Shown piece by piece: positions 1 through 8,306 of a stretch of DNA of 64,000 nt. The position numbers and the translations under genes are program-made. Source of the stretch: Halobacillus_B rhizosphaerae (GTDB lineage Bacteria; Bacillota; Bacilli; Bacillales; Halobacillaceae); NCBI RefSeq assembly GCF_046719735.1, contig NZ_JAUTWQ010000010.1, positions 1 through 64,000 on the forward strand, read 5' to 3'. Below the pieces are notes generated by a model. The model was not told where the DNA came from, made no database searches, and saw only the letters and a program-made list of their open reading frames with translations. Numbering within the stretch: position 1 is the stretch's first letter; every line of letters begins with the position of its first letter.

Positions 1-63
1 GACGTACTGGTTGGTTCGTTCAGTTTTCAAAGATCAAGTGCTGCCCTCATCGACAGTAAATAA
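1..63 (-). promoter_or_regulatory. rRNA operon leader with boxA (operon continues leftward outside the window)
   Basis: On the minus strand positions 36-22 read TGATCTTTGAAAACT, the boxA-type antitermination motif that Bacillus rRNA leaders carry just ahead of 16S rRNA. The flanking sequence resembles Bacillaceae rrn leaders, and two strong promoters point the same way from just upstream. The 16S gene itself would lie beyond position 1 and is not visible, so the identity of the operon is inferred from the leader. The same motif also occurs in 16S-23S spacers, but the tandem promoters favour the operon start. Confidence 0.75.
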
Positions 64-93
64 ATTCTATCATAATTCGATAGATTGTGTCAA
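64..93 (-). promoter_or_regulatory. rrn promoter P2
   Basis: On the minus strand a -35 TTGACA (93-88) is followed after 18 bases by TAGAAT (69-64). It lies directly upstream of the boxA leader and points leftward. This is the downstream one of two tandem sigma-A-like promoters, the usual arrangement for Bacillus rRNA operons. Confidence 0.7.
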
Positions 94-171
94 TACAAAA
101 CATTAAATCAAAATTAAAACTTTACTTTGACTTAATAAAACTGTTTACTGCTTAAATAAGCAACGTTAATA

Positions 172-200
172 ATAATACATCCTTCAAAATCATAAGTCAA
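172..200 (-). promoter_or_regulatory. rrn promoter P1
   Basis: On the minus strand TTGACT (200-195), a 17-base spacer and TATTAT (177-172) make a near-consensus sigma-A promoter about 110 bases upstream of P2, in the same direction. Confidence 0.65.
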
Positions 201-465
201 TATCATTTTAAATTTTTTTAGATTCATAGATTAGGGGAGTCCCCCTTCTCCTCCAGCTGTATCCTTCAAAACCGTCAGAACTCAAAAGAATGCCTCTCCT
301 CCTTTAGGTCTCCAGGTACACCTGACTAGCACAAGAAGATCGGCGGAATGGAAGTCTCATTATCCACGCAGGCGATCAACTTATGATTCGAGGGTCTGAC
401 CGATGAATGGAGCTTCAAACCGCAAAAGGCATCCACACTCAATGCCTATTCTAAATTACTAGAAA
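201..465. other. Intergenic stretch without an intact gene
   Basis: No complete reading frame or RNA motif is visible. On the plus strand around 345-405 a short frame gives LIIHAGDQLMIRGSD, which loosely resembles the C-terminal His/Gln/Arg segment of DinB-family proteins. It is broken by stops and far too short to call. It could be decayed coding DNA or chance. Confidence 0.3.
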
Positions 466-502
466 ATAAAAAAGCCGAACCACTGTTAAACATTGGTCCG
501 GA
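466..502 (-). terminator. Terminator of the membrane rhodanese gene
   Basis: On the minus strand CCGGACCA pairs with TGGTTCGG around an 11-base loop, followed by a run of T. It lies about 30 bases after the stop codon of the 532-876 gene. The arms nearly match several other terminators in the window. Confidence 0.75.
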
Positions 503-531
503 TAATTATTTAATTATTTAGTCCCGCTTTT

Positions 532-876
532 TTAAGAAGCAGGTTTAATATAATAGATGGAAGCTGTCCGTTTCTTATGAATTAATTTAGCAGCTAACTT
601 TGCTCCGCGTTTATCATCTGTAATTAACAAAATTTGTTTGGTGCATTCAAAACGTTTATTAAGCTGCCTTGGCAAATAGCTTAGTGGGATATTTTCAGCA
701 CCTGGATAAGGGGAGCGATGTGATGCAATGTAATCTCTAATATCGATAACACAATAATCATCTGAGCTGAACTCTTTATCTTTCATAGGTTTAATTGAAA
801 GTCCAAGAACTAATCGTTTAACTAGGAAAGTTACAGTAATTGCTGTAATAATCAGAATCAACCATTCCATTTTCAA
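532..876 (-). CDS. Membrane-anchored rhodanese-like protein, probably inactive
   Basis: This 114-residue protein starts with one hydrophobic segment (about residues 4-24), so it is probably membrane anchored with the rest in the cytoplasm. The remainder looks like a short rhodanese domain: a VIDIRD strand at 43-48, a PGAENIP segment at 58-64, and the strand/loop that normally holds the catalytic cysteine at 83-91. That loop reads LLITDDKRG, so the sulfur-carrying Cys is replaced and sulfurtransferase activity is unlikely. The gene begins 6 bases after the active rhodanese ytwF in the same direction, with AGGAGAGG before the ATG. The pair is probably co-transcribed. A binding or scaffolding role is possible but unproven. 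Confidence 0.75.
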   Translation of the reverse strand: MKMEWLILIITAITVTFLVKRLVLGLSIKPMKDKEFSSDDYCVIDIRDYIASHRSPYPGAENIPLSYLPRQLNKRFECTKQILLITDDKRGAKLAAKLIHKKRTASIYYIKPAS

Positions 877-882
877 CCTCTC

Positions 883-1197
883 CTAGTAAAACACTAGCTC
901 CCCGTTCCAATCCAGCATTCCACCCTCTAGATTATGGACTTTACGGAAGCCTTGAGCTTTTAGATATTCGGAAGCATTCATACTTCGTTTACCAGAACGG
1001 CAAACCATTACATATTCTTGTTCTTTATCGAGGCTGTCAGCCGACTCTGGAATTGTTCCTAAAGCGATATGTTTAGCAGTGGGGATCATTCCCTGGGCTA
1101 CTTCCTCGTCTTCCCTTACATCTATAACATTAATTTTCGCATTATTTTCTAAGAGCTTTTCTAGTTGCTCAGGTTTCATTTGATTAATTTCACTCAC
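883..1197 (-). CDS. ytwF: Rhodanese-like sulfurtransferase YtwF
   Basis: A single-domain rhodanese of 104 residues, cytoplasmic. The characteristic NVIDVREDEE strand is at residues 23-32 and the active-site loop CRSGKRS begins at Cys66, so the sulfur-accepting cysteine is intact. Proteins of this family move sulfane sulfur between carriers; the physiological partner is unknown. Length and position beside leuS match B. subtilis YtwF. The start is a GTG preceded by AAGGAGGGG. It heads a two-gene unit with the catalytically degenerate membrane rhodanese downstream. Confidence 0.88.
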   Translation of the reverse strand: MSEINQMKPEQLEKLLENNAKINVIDVREDEEVAQGMIPTAKHIALGTIPESADSLDKEQEYVMVCRSGKRSMNASEYLKAQGFRKVHNLEGGMLDWNGELVFY

Positions 1198-1310
1198 GAG
1201 ATTCCCCTCCTTATTTAATCTAACATGACCTATTTTATTGATTTATTTATCCAAGTCAAGAAAATGGCTCATACTAAAAATGAACAGTGACAAAAGAATT
1301 TAACTCATAA

Positions 1311-1350
1311 GCAAACCCGGACCATTTCTTCTCATTGGTCCGGGTTTGCT
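1311..1350 (-). terminator. leuS terminator
   Basis: A perfect 14-base inverted repeat with arms GCAAACCCGGACCA and TGGTCCGGGTTTGC lies between leuS and ytwF, with T-rich sequence on the minus-strand exit side. It separates the leuS transcript from ytwF. Confidence 0.8.
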
Positions 1351-1464
1351 TGATTCAGAAATACAGGATGTTACGGCTTCTAATGATGGCTCGTGAATAT
1401 CCTATCCTTGAATTCAAACTTCCTATTCACCGATCAAGTTACTGAAGACTTATTCGTTCTACCT

Positions 1465-3879
1465 TTAATTCGCGACTATATTGACAAGTTTTCCAGGTAC
1501 AACGATGACTTTACGAACTGTTTTTCCTTCCAGCCATTCCTGTACTTGGTTATTCTCAAGTGCTGTTTTCTCTAAGTCTTCTTTGGACGCTTCTTGACTA
1601 ACTTTAAGTTTAGCTCTAACTTTTCCCATAACTTGAACAACAATTTCCACTTCATCCTCCACAAGTTTAGAGGCATCATAGTCTGGCCATGGTTCATAAC
1701 TAATAGTTTCTTCATGACCTAATTTGTTCCAAAGTTCTTCAGCAATGTGCGGTGCAATCGGTGAAAGCAGTTTTACGAAACCTTCCGCGAATTCTTTTGG
1801 AATCTCTTCTGCCTTATAGCCTTCATTGACAAAAACCATCATTTGCGAAATCCCTGTATTGAACCGCAGAGCTTCAAAATTATCTGTAACTTTCTGGACT
1901 GTTTCATGATATACCCTTTCAAGAGTATCGTCTTCACTATTAGAATGAATCTTTGCTGACAGTTCACCCTCTTCAGTAAACAAACGCCAAACACGGTCTA
2001 GGAAGCGTCTTGCTCCATCAAGGCCATTCGTTGACCAGGCAATCGAAGCATCCAGCGGACCCATAAACATTTCATATAATCTAAGCGTATCCGCTCCATG
2101 AGTGGCGACGATATCATCCGGGTTAACTACATTCCCTTTGGATTTGCTCATTTTTTCATTTCCTTCACCCAGGATCATACCCTGATTGAATAGTTTTTGG
2201 AACGGTTCTTTTGTAGGGACGACGCCTGCATCATAAAGCACTTTATGCCAAAATCTTGCATATAGCAGATGCAGTACCGCATGCTCGGCACCCCCGATAT
2301 ACACATCTACGGGCAGCCATTTTTTTAGCTTGTCATAATCGGCAAAGACTTCATCATTATCCGCATCAATGTACCGTAGATAATACCAGCAGCTGCCTGC
2401 CCATTGCGGCATAGTATTCGTTTCCCTACGCCCTTTCATTCCGGTCTCAGAATCCACTACGTTCACCCAATCGTCGATATTCGCAAGCGGAGATTCTCCA
2501 GTGCCTGAAGGTTTAATTTCAGTCGTTTTCGGAAGCTCGACTGGAAGCTCAGATTCATCCACAGGCGAAATAGATCCATCTTCCCAATGAATAATAGGAA
2601 TAGGTTCACCCCAGTAACGCTGGCGGCTGAATAACCAATCTCGCAGGCGATAAGTCGTTTTATTCGTTCCTTTTTGATTTGTTTCCAGCCATTCAATTGC
2701 TTTTTCTATGGCTTCTTCCTTTTCAAGACCGTTTAGGAAATCAGAGTTTACGTGTTTCCCGTCCCCTGTATAAGCTTCTTCTGCAGTATTACCACCTTCC
2801 ACTACTTCTGTAATGGCAAGGTCATATTTCTGAGCGAATTCATAGTCCCGCTCATCATGAGCAGGAACAGCCATAATCGCTCCACTTCCATAACTCATCA
2901 ATACATAATCAGCTACCCAGATAGGTAACTTACTGCCATTAATAGGATTGACTGCATAAGCCCCTGTGAAAACACCAGTTTTATCTTTCGCTAAATCCGT
3001 ACGTTCAAGATCGCTCTTATTTTGAGCTTTCTCAAGATAAGCTGCTACAGCAATTTTCTGGTCTTCAGTGACAATATCTTTCACTAGCGGGTGTTCCGGA
3101 GCAAGCACTGCATAAGTGGCTCCAAACAACGTATCCGGTCTAGTTGTAAACACATCAAAAGAAAGTGAATGACTTTCAATGTCGAAAGTGACTTCAGCTC
3201 CTTCTGACTTACCAATCCAGTTACGCTGCATATCTTTAATGCTTTCCGGCCAATCAAGTTCTTCTAAATCATCAAGTAAGCGATCAGCATAGGCCGTGAT
3301 CTTTAACATCCACTGTTTCATCGGACGGCGCTCAACTGGATGCCCGCCTCGCTCACTTTTTCCATCAATAACTTCCTCGTTGGCAAGTACTGTTCCAAGA
3401 GCAGGGCACCAGTTCACAGCTACTTCATCAATATAGGCAAGACCTTTTTCGTAAAGTTTAAGAAAGATCCATTGAGTCCATTTATAATAATTAGGATCAG
3501 TCGTATTTACTTCACGCTCCCAATCGTAGGAAAAACCCAGCTCCTGAATTTGTCTGCGAAAGGTTTGAATATTCTGCTCGGTAAATTCTTCAGGATCATT
3601 CCCTGTGTCCAGAGCGTATTGCTCTGCAGGCAAACCAAATGCATCCCACCCAATTGGATGCAGCACCTCAAACCCCTGCATACGTTTCATTCTAGAAAGA
3701 ATGTCCGTTGCTGTATATCCTTCTGGGTGGCCAACGTGCAGGCCGGCACCAGAAGGGTAAGGGAACATATCAAGGGCATAGAATTTCTCTTTATTTGACT
3801 GACTATCCGTCTGAAAGGTCTTATTAGAAAGCCAGTAATTCTGCCATTTCTTTTCAATTGTCTTATGATCGAAAGCCAT
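1465..3879 (-). CDS. leuS: Leucyl-tRNA synthetase
   Basis: Class I aminoacyl-tRNA synthetase of 804 residues, the normal bacterial length. It charges tRNA-Leu with leucine in the cytoplasm. The HIGH-type signature reads HVGH at residues 48-51, and the second ATP motif KMSKS lies near residue 576. Between them is the CP1 editing insertion expected of LeuRS. A C-terminal anticodon-binding region and a short tail domain follow. The gene is transcribed alone from its own promoter behind a leucine T-box, so uncharged tRNA-Leu should switch it on. The terminator at 1311-1350 ends the unit. Confidence 0.98.
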   Translation of the reverse strand: MAFDHKTIEKKWQNYWLSNKTFQTDSQSNKEKFYALDMFPYPSGAGLHVGHPEGYTATDILSRMKRMQGFEVLHPIGWDAFGLPAEQYALDTGNDPEEFTEQNIQTFRRQIQELGFSYDWEREVNTTDPNYYKWTQWIFLKLYEKGLAYIDEVAVNWCPALGTVLANEEVIDGKSERGGHPVERRPMKQWMLKITAYADRLLDDLEELDWPESIKDMQRNWIGKSEGAEVTFDIESHSLSFDVFTTRPDTLFGATYAVLAPEHPLVKDIVTEDQKIAVAAYLEKAQNKSDLERTDLAKDKTGVFTGAYAVNPINGSKLPIWVADYVLMSYGSGAIMAVPAHDERDYEFAQKYDLAITEVVEGGNTAEEAYTGDGKHVNSDFLNGLEKEEAIEKAIEWLETNQKGTNKTTYRLRDWLFSRQRYWGEPIPIIHWEDGSISPVDESELPVELPKTTEIKPSGTGESPLANIDDWVNVVDSETGMKGRRETNTMPQWAGSCWYYLRYIDADNDEVFADYDKLKKWLPVDVYIGGAEHAVLHLLYARFWHKVLYDAGVVPTKEPFQKLFNQGMILGEGNEKMSKSKGNVVNPDDIVATHGADTLRLYEMFMGPLDASIAWSTNGLDGARRFLDRVWRLFTEEGELSAKIHSNSEDDTLERVYHETVQKVTDNFEALRFNTGISQMMVFVNEGYKAEEIPKEFAEGFVKLLSPIAPHIAEELWNKLGHEETISYEPWPDYDASKLVEDEVEIVVQVMGKVRAKLKVSQEASKEDLEKTALENNQVQEWLEGKTVRKVIVVPGKLVNIVAN

Positions 3880-3907
3880 GTTCTTTCCTCCTGTTCACTC
3901 TTAAATA

Positions 3908-4156
3908 TAAAAAAAGCCTCTCATCCCAAAAATGGGACGAGAAGCTTTATTCCCGCGGTACCACCCAAATTAACGTGACCATTCACGTTCACTTGAAATC
4001 GATAACGGTGATTGAAACCGGCAAAAGCTACCATTTGAGTTCACTTCTGCGACATCCAAGGCGAGTTCATAAAGTTCAAGGTCAGCTTTCACCAGCCGCT
4101 GACTCTCTAGGACTTAAAGCTTTACTACTACTCCTTTTCCACGTCTTTGCATGTAT
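3908..4156 (-). ncRNA. Leucine T-box leader of leuS
   Basis: On the minus strand the conserved T-box GGGTGGTACCGCGG lies at about 3966-3953. It is followed by an intrinsic terminator whose arms, AAGCTTCTCGTCCCA and TGGGATGAGAGGCTT, span 3947-3914 and end in T residues. Upstream are the stem I hallmarks AGAGAGTC and GGCTGGTGAAAG. The specifier loop reads GAACTCGCC, giving a CTC leucine codon at 4065-4063. Uncharged tRNA-Leu should stabilise the antiterminator and allow leuS transcription. A second GAACTC near 4042 is a less likely specifier because it lies outside the usual context. Confidence 0.95.
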
Positions 4157-4162
4157 AACCGT

Positions 4163-4191
4163 ATATTAATGAAAGAACCCCTCTTTGTCAA
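4163..4191 (-). promoter_or_regulatory. leuS promoter
   Basis: TTGACA (4191-4186), a 17-base spacer and TAATAT (4168-4163) on the minus strand sit just ahead of the T-box leader. Confidence 0.8.
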
Positions 4192-4360
4192 GCTGAGGAC
4201 GATTCTATAACCATAAGGAACTCTGATTCCTTTAAGCTAAAGGTCGTGTGATCGCAGCAGGCAGATGTTAGAATTAAGGTGCATCCCTTGCTCAACTTCC
4301 ACCACTTTCATCTACAAAATTGAGAAAGGGAAATTTATTCAAACAAAGGAACTTAGACTA

Positions 4361-4966
4361 ATGACCTTAAAAAAAGTATTACCATATGCTCATGAGCTAA
4401 TGAAAGAAGTTCTAAAAGAAGGAGACACAGCTATCGATGGGACATGCGGAAACGGACATGATACGGTATTTCTTGCAAATCTGGTAGGGGAAACCGGCCG
4501 CGTATATGGGTTTGATATTCAAGCACAGGCCATTGATTCAACAAGCGATCGCTTGAGAGAGGATGGAATGGAAGATCGAGTCGAGCTGATTCAAGATAGT
4601 CATGGAAGCTGTATGAACTACATTTCTACCGCTCATTTATCTTCTTTACAGGGAGCGATTTTCAACTTGGGCTATCTGCCAGGCGGTGATAAGTCAATTG
4701 TTACTACACCGACGGAGACCATCGCATCGCTAGAACACTTATTCGCGAATTTAAATAAGGATGGCCTCATCGTACTTGTTATTTACCACGGACATCCTGG
4801 AGGACAAGAAGAAAAAAATGCCATTCTCGACTTTGTAAGTCAACTGGACCAAAACTCTTTCCAAGTGCTGCAATACAATTTTCTAAACCAAAGAAATAAT
4901 CCGCCTTTTGTAGTTGCTATAGAAAAATTAAAGCCTGAGAACCTAAACAGGTCGCTCCGGCTTTAA
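4361..4966 (+). CDS. mnmM: tRNA methyltransferase MnmM (YtqB family)
   Basis: A 201-residue class I SAM-dependent methyltransferase, cytoplasmic. Motif I reads AIDGTCGNGHDT at residues 24-35 and the family's NLGYLPGGDK segment is near 104. B. subtilis YtqB was shown to be MnmM, which methylates 5-aminomethyl-2-thiouridine at the tRNA wobble position to give mnm5s2U; the function here is assigned by family. The frame is open from 4265, but the ATG at 4361 is chosen because AAAGGA precedes it and homologues start at this point. Its 3' end overlaps ytpB convergently by 24 bases. Confidence 0.9.
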   Translation: MTLKKVLPYAHELMKEVLKEGDTAIDGTCGNGHDTVFLANLVGETGRVYGFDIQAQAIDSTSDRLREDGMEDRVELIQDSHGSCMNYISTAHLSSLQGAIFNLGYLPGGDKSIVTTPTETIASLEHLFANLNKDGLIVLVIYHGHPGGQEEKNAILDFVSQLDQNSFQVLQYNFLNQRNNPPFVVAIEKLKPENLNRSLRL

Positions 4967-6019
4967 TTTATGGTACATTTTCGTATTAAGATAAAAGAAG
5001 GTGGCTTTCTTTCCGCTTACTTTCAGCAGATCCTTAACAAAGCTCTTCGCATTGGATAGCCTGCCGACTTTACGATCAGCTAAATACATACCAACCAGAC
5101 CTGTATGGATCATGTGGTGGAACTTCGCATCTGGAAGTTTCTGAACTTCTTGATGTGTCTGCTCCACAAAAAACTTAAAGCGGTTCTTCATTTCTTCTTC
5201 GTGAGCATAATAAGAGCAAAAGTTTAAATCACCTTCTTCAAGGTCTTCCTGCTGATCTATATAATAATCAAGTAGAATGTGAAGGCCCTGCATAAAAGGA
5301 AAGTAACTCTTTTCTATTTGTACAGCAAGTGGCTTATCCATCGCTCCTCCCAAAGTATAAGAAACGAGACAGAATATACCTAATGTAGATCCCGTGCAAG
5401 CAGAAAACTCGTACCACTCCAGGTTAGGCCAGCTTGCCTGATGGTTTTCAAACCATTCTTTTAATCGAGGTATCCGTTCTTCTTCAATTACATGTTTATG
5501 TACTTGAAGATCATTATACAATCCCCCCAGCTTAACTGTATGGTCTGATACAAATGAATAGGTGTCTGAGCTTTTCAGCACCGTTTGACAAGTGCTTACC
5601 AGCGCATGTAAATAACCGCCATCATCTTTATCAGCACGATAATAATAATAGTCTTTCAGCTCATTTCCAGGTGTTAAGGCATCCGTCATCGCCTGGTGCA
5701 GCATACGAAAGTCTTTGGGATCCATGGAAGTACTGCGGTCGCACAGGTTATCCAAATAGTCGCTGATAGTCTGATAAGCGACGATAAAGCGGATAGCTTC
5801 CGCCCACTTTTCACCAGCTAATAATGCGTAAATAGAACCTCCTTCACAATGAAAGGTTTTCTCTTTAATGCTGGCCAGCGCCTGGCTTCGTAATTCCTGA
5901 TTCGGGATGGCCTGTGCTTTATTTATCCACTGATCTAATTCTTGATGGACGCGAGGGAATATCGTTCGATAAACTCGAACCATCAACTTAACTGAATTGT
6001 GCGGAACTTGTCCAGACAA
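4943..6019 (-). CDS. ytpB: Tetraprenyl-beta-curcumene synthase YtpB
   Basis: 358 residues of the DUF2600/YtpB family. In B. subtilis this enzyme cyclises C35 heptaprenyl diphosphate to tetraprenyl-beta-curcumene, a precursor of sporulene-type sesquarterpenes. The protein is helical with the acidic clusters SDYLDNLCDR (about 86-95) and YRADKDDGGY typical of the family. The start is probably TTG (6019-6017), because GGAGGA precedes it at the right distance and there is no ATG near the expected N-terminus. The gene lies 15 bases after ytpA in the same direction. A partner squalene-hopene-type cyclase is not in the window. Confidence 0.9.
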   Translation of the reverse strand: MSGQVPHNSVKLMVRVYRTIFPRVHQELDQWINKAQAIPNQELRSQALASIKEKTFHCEGGSIYALLAGEKWAEAIRFIVAYQTISDYLDNLCDRSTSMDPKDFRMLHQAMTDALTPGNELKDYYYYRADKDDGGYLHALVSTCQTVLKSSDTYSFVSDHTVKLGGLYNDLQVHKHVIEEERIPRLKEWFENHQASWPNLEWYEFSACTGSTLGIFCLVSYTLGGAMDKPLAVQIEKSYFPFMQGLHILLDYYIDQQEDLEEGDLNFCSYYAHEEEMKNRFKFFVEQTHQEVQKLPDAKFHHMIHTGLVGMYLADRKVGRLSNAKSFVKDLLKVSGKKATFFYLNTKMYHKLKPERPV

Positions 6020-6034
6020 GATAGATCCTCCTAT

Positions 6035-6820
6035 CTATGATTTAATTAATTGTTGTTGTAAGAACTGCAGAGTGTATTGGTAAACTATTTCACTATCCGG
6101 CTCATTAAAAAGTTCGTGATAAAAACCTTCCCATTCTTTATAGGTCTTTTCTTTAACAGCTGTTTTATGAAACCACTCTAATGTTTTACTTTGATCGACA
6201 ATATAATCCTCTCCCGCCTGCATAACTAACAGCGGAACATCCGGAAACTGATCAATATAATCAAAAGACTCTTGAATAGCCTTGCGAAATTCACGATACC
6301 ACCTTACTGATACACGATCAAGAATAAACGCATCTTCCTGATCCCTGGTGCTCACTGTCTCGTTCCTTGTTACTAAGTGAGGATTTAAAGGAGATTTCAC
6401 TCGTAATGATGGCCAGATTGCATTTAAAATATGCGAAATAACTTCCATAGGTTTGGAGGGTCCATTCATTATTCCCGCTGCAGGAGAGGAGAGAATGACT
6501 CCGGAGACAGAGGGTTTCAATTCTTCCATGGCTCGTATCACAGCAGTCCCTCCCATACTATGCCCCAATAGGAATAAGGGAACTTGGTCATCCGCTTCAA
6601 AAATCCACCCTTTAATGGTTTGTATGTAACTATCAAAACGTTTAATATGACCTTTTAACCCCGGAGTATCACCTTGCCCAGGAAGATCACCATAAATAAC
6701 GTTAAAGCCATCCTCATGAAATCGCTTGGCAAGCTCATGGTAGCGCCCTGCATGTTCAAATGCACCATGGACAATAATAATAGTACCCAAAGGGTTATTG
6801 CACTTTACTATTTTTTTCAT
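6035..6820 (-). CDS. ytpA: Alpha/beta-hydrolase, lysophospholipase-like YtpA
   Basis: 261 residues with an alpha/beta-hydrolase fold: oxyanion segment VHGAFEH (17-23), nucleophile elbow GHSMGG with Ser88, an acidic residue in QAGEDYIVD near 205 and His in the EGFYHELFNEPD segment near 235. The family is annotated as monoacylglycerol or lysophospholipase. B. subtilis YtpA has been linked to formation of the lysophospholipid antibiotic bacilysocin; that link is from family knowledge only. No signal peptide is seen, so it is cytoplasmic. It is the upstream gene of a ytpA-ytpB unit and is divergent from ytoA across about 70 bases. Confidence 0.88.
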   Translation of the reverse strand: MKKIVKCNNPLGTIIIVHGAFEHAGRYHELAKRFHEDGFNVIYGDLPGQGDTPGLKGHIKRFDSYIQTIKGWIFEADDQVPLFLLGHSMGGTAVIRAMEELKPSVSGVILSSPAAGIMNGPSKPMEVISHILNAIWPSLRVKSPLNPHLVTRNETVSTRDQEDAFILDRVSVRWYREFRKAIQESFDYIDQFPDVPLLVMQAGEDYIVDQSKTLEWFHKTAVKEKTYKEWEGFYHELFNEPDSEIVYQYTLQFLQQQLIKS

Positions 6821-6889
6821 GACTTCTTCCCCTTAAAACGAAACTATATTTGCTATACTGTACATAGTCATATTATAAGGGGGTTTATA

Positions 6890-7405
6890 ATGATTTGCGA
6901 ATATAAAGGAAAGATGCCTCAAATTGATCCCACTGCCTTTACTGCTGAAGATGCGGTCATCACTGGGGACGTAGTTATTGGAAAGGATTCAAGCATCTGG
7001 TTTAAAACAGTCATCCGAGGGGATGTAGCTCCCGTCAAAATAGGCGAACAAGTCAATGTTCAAGATTTAAGCATGCTTCATCAAAGTCCAGGCCAGCCAT
7101 TAACGATTGAAGACGGGGTAACTGTTGGACACCAAGTTACTCTTCATTCCGCCAGTATTAAGAAAAACGCCTTAATTGGTATGGGGTCCATCATTTTGGA
7201 TGGTGCAGAAATTGGAGAAAATGCTTTTATCGGTGCCGGCAGCCTTGTGCCTCCAGGGAAAGTAATTCCAGCTAATACCCTTGCATTCGGCAGACCGGCA
7301 AAAGTGATCCGAGAATTAAATGAAGAAGATTATAAAGAACTTGACCGTATCCGGCAAAGTTATGTTGAAAAAGGGCGCTACTATAAAGAAATATTAGACA
7401 GGTGA
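6890..7405 (+). CDS. ytoA: Gamma-carbonic anhydrase family protein YtoA
   Basis: 171 residues of left-handed beta-helix hexapeptide repeats (V/I at every sixth position across residues 20-140). The metal-binding histidines of the gamma-carbonic anhydrase family are present in MLHQ and in VGHQVTLH. The trimeric enzymes bind Zn or Fe and many hydrate CO2, but for YtoA-type proteins the activity is not established. The open frame begins at 6674, but the start at 6890 follows AAGGGGGT and matches homologues. It is followed 9 bases later by the C39-peptidase gene and may be co-transcribed with it. Confidence 0.88.
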   Translation: MICEYKGKMPQIDPTAFTAEDAVITGDVVIGKDSSIWFKTVIRGDVAPVKIGEQVNVQDLSMLHQSPGQPLTIEDGVTVGHQVTLHSASIKKNALIGMGSIILDGAEIGENAFIGAGSLVPPGKVIPANTLAFGRPAKVIRELNEEDYKELDRIRQSYVEKGRYYKEILDR

Positions 7406-7414
7406 TCTACTTCT

Positions 7415-8290
7415 ATGAGCACTTTTTTATTACTATTCAGTTTAACCGCCGCGATCTATTTATCTGTGCATTCCCGAAAGCTTGTGCCCTCCCTTAAAAG
7501 GAAAGCCTTGCTTTATAGCCGGTTATTTTTCTTAGTAAGCGTGTGTATTCTTCTCTATTTCTCCTTTGAATACCATTGGGCAGCTAAAAGTAAAGCCTTC
7601 TATTCTGCCTATATCGCTGGTCAAGAAACTGAAGCATTGTCCAGGGAAGGGAATAAGAACCTGCAAAGAGCTGAAGGCGACTCACTCTCTCCCTCTATCA
7701 AATTGAATGTCCCCCTTGTAGAGCAGTTCCCTGAATTGCCACGAGGCTGTGAGGTCACCAGTTTAACTATGCTCTTTAAGTTTAATGGTGTCGATATGGA
7801 TAAGCTTACTCTAGCAGATGAAGTTAAGAAAAACCCTGCAAAATTGCATATTTCAAAAGGAAAAGTGTACTATGGTGACCCAAACGACGGGTTTGTGGGA
7901 GATATGTACACGTTGAAAAATCCAGGACTGGGAGTATATCACAAACCTATTTTGGAGCTCGCGCAGAGCTATTTTGATGAACGAGCCATTGATTTTACCG
8001 GCCAGGACTTTTCTCAGCTATTAGAGTACTTAAACCAAGGACAGCCGGTTTGGGTGATTATTAACTCAGATTATAAGAAGCTGAATAAATCCTATTTCAA
8101 AACCTGGATCACTCCAAATGGAAAGCGGCAGATCACAAGAAAAGAACATTCCGTTGTGGTTACTGGATACGATAAGAATTACATCTACTTTAATGATCCA
8201 TTAAATCGAACAAAAAAAGCACCCATTAAAAGCTTCAAAGAAGCATGGGTGCAAATGGGGAAGCAAGCAATTACGATCTCGAAGCCGTAA
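7415..8290 (+). CDS. C39-like peptidase family protein (YvpB-like), membrane anchored
   Basis: 291 residues. Residues 3-20 and 35-51 are hydrophobic and probably anchor the protein, with the remainder outside. From about 98 onward it matches the peptidase C39-like (C39_2) family: LNVPLVEQFPELPRGCEVTS with the candidate catalytic Cys112, and the RKEHSVVVTGYD segment near 247 with the His. The FNDPLN segment follows. Substrate unknown. The last 20 bases overlap the 3' end of asnB on the other strand, and the terminator arms lie across the stop codon. Confidence 0.8.
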   Translation: MSTFLLLFSLTAAIYLSVHSRKLVPSLKRKALLYSRLFFLVSVCILLYFSFEYHWAAKSKAFYSAYIAGQETEALSREGNKNLQRAEGDSLSPSIKLNVPLVEQFPELPRGCEVTSLTMLFKFNGVDMDKLTLADEVKKNPAKLHISKGKVYYGDPNDGFVGDMYTLKNPGLGVYHKPILELAQSYFDERAIDFTGQDFSQLLEYLNQGQPVWVIINSDYKKLNKSYFKTWITPNGKRQITRKEHSVVVTGYDKNYIYFNDPLNRTKKAPIKSFKEAWVQMGKQAITISKP

Positions 8291-8306
8291 GCTTGCTTCT
8301 TGTTTT
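8262..8306. terminator. Terminator at the C39-peptidase/asnB convergent ends
   Basis: GAAGCAAGC and GCTTGCTTC flank a 22-base loop that includes the stop codon region of both convergent genes; TTGTTTT follows on the plus strand. Because the arms lie inside coding DNA, termination and the two C-termini are constrained together. Confidence 0.6.

Noticed and set aside
3340..3798. 152-codon open frame on the plus strand inside leuS
   Set aside because: It lies entirely antisense to leuS, has no ribosome binding site or family signature, and reflects codon bias.
3858..4169. 103-codon plus-strand frame across the leuS leader
   Set aside because: It is antisense to the T-box RNA, whose conserved elements explain the sequence fully.
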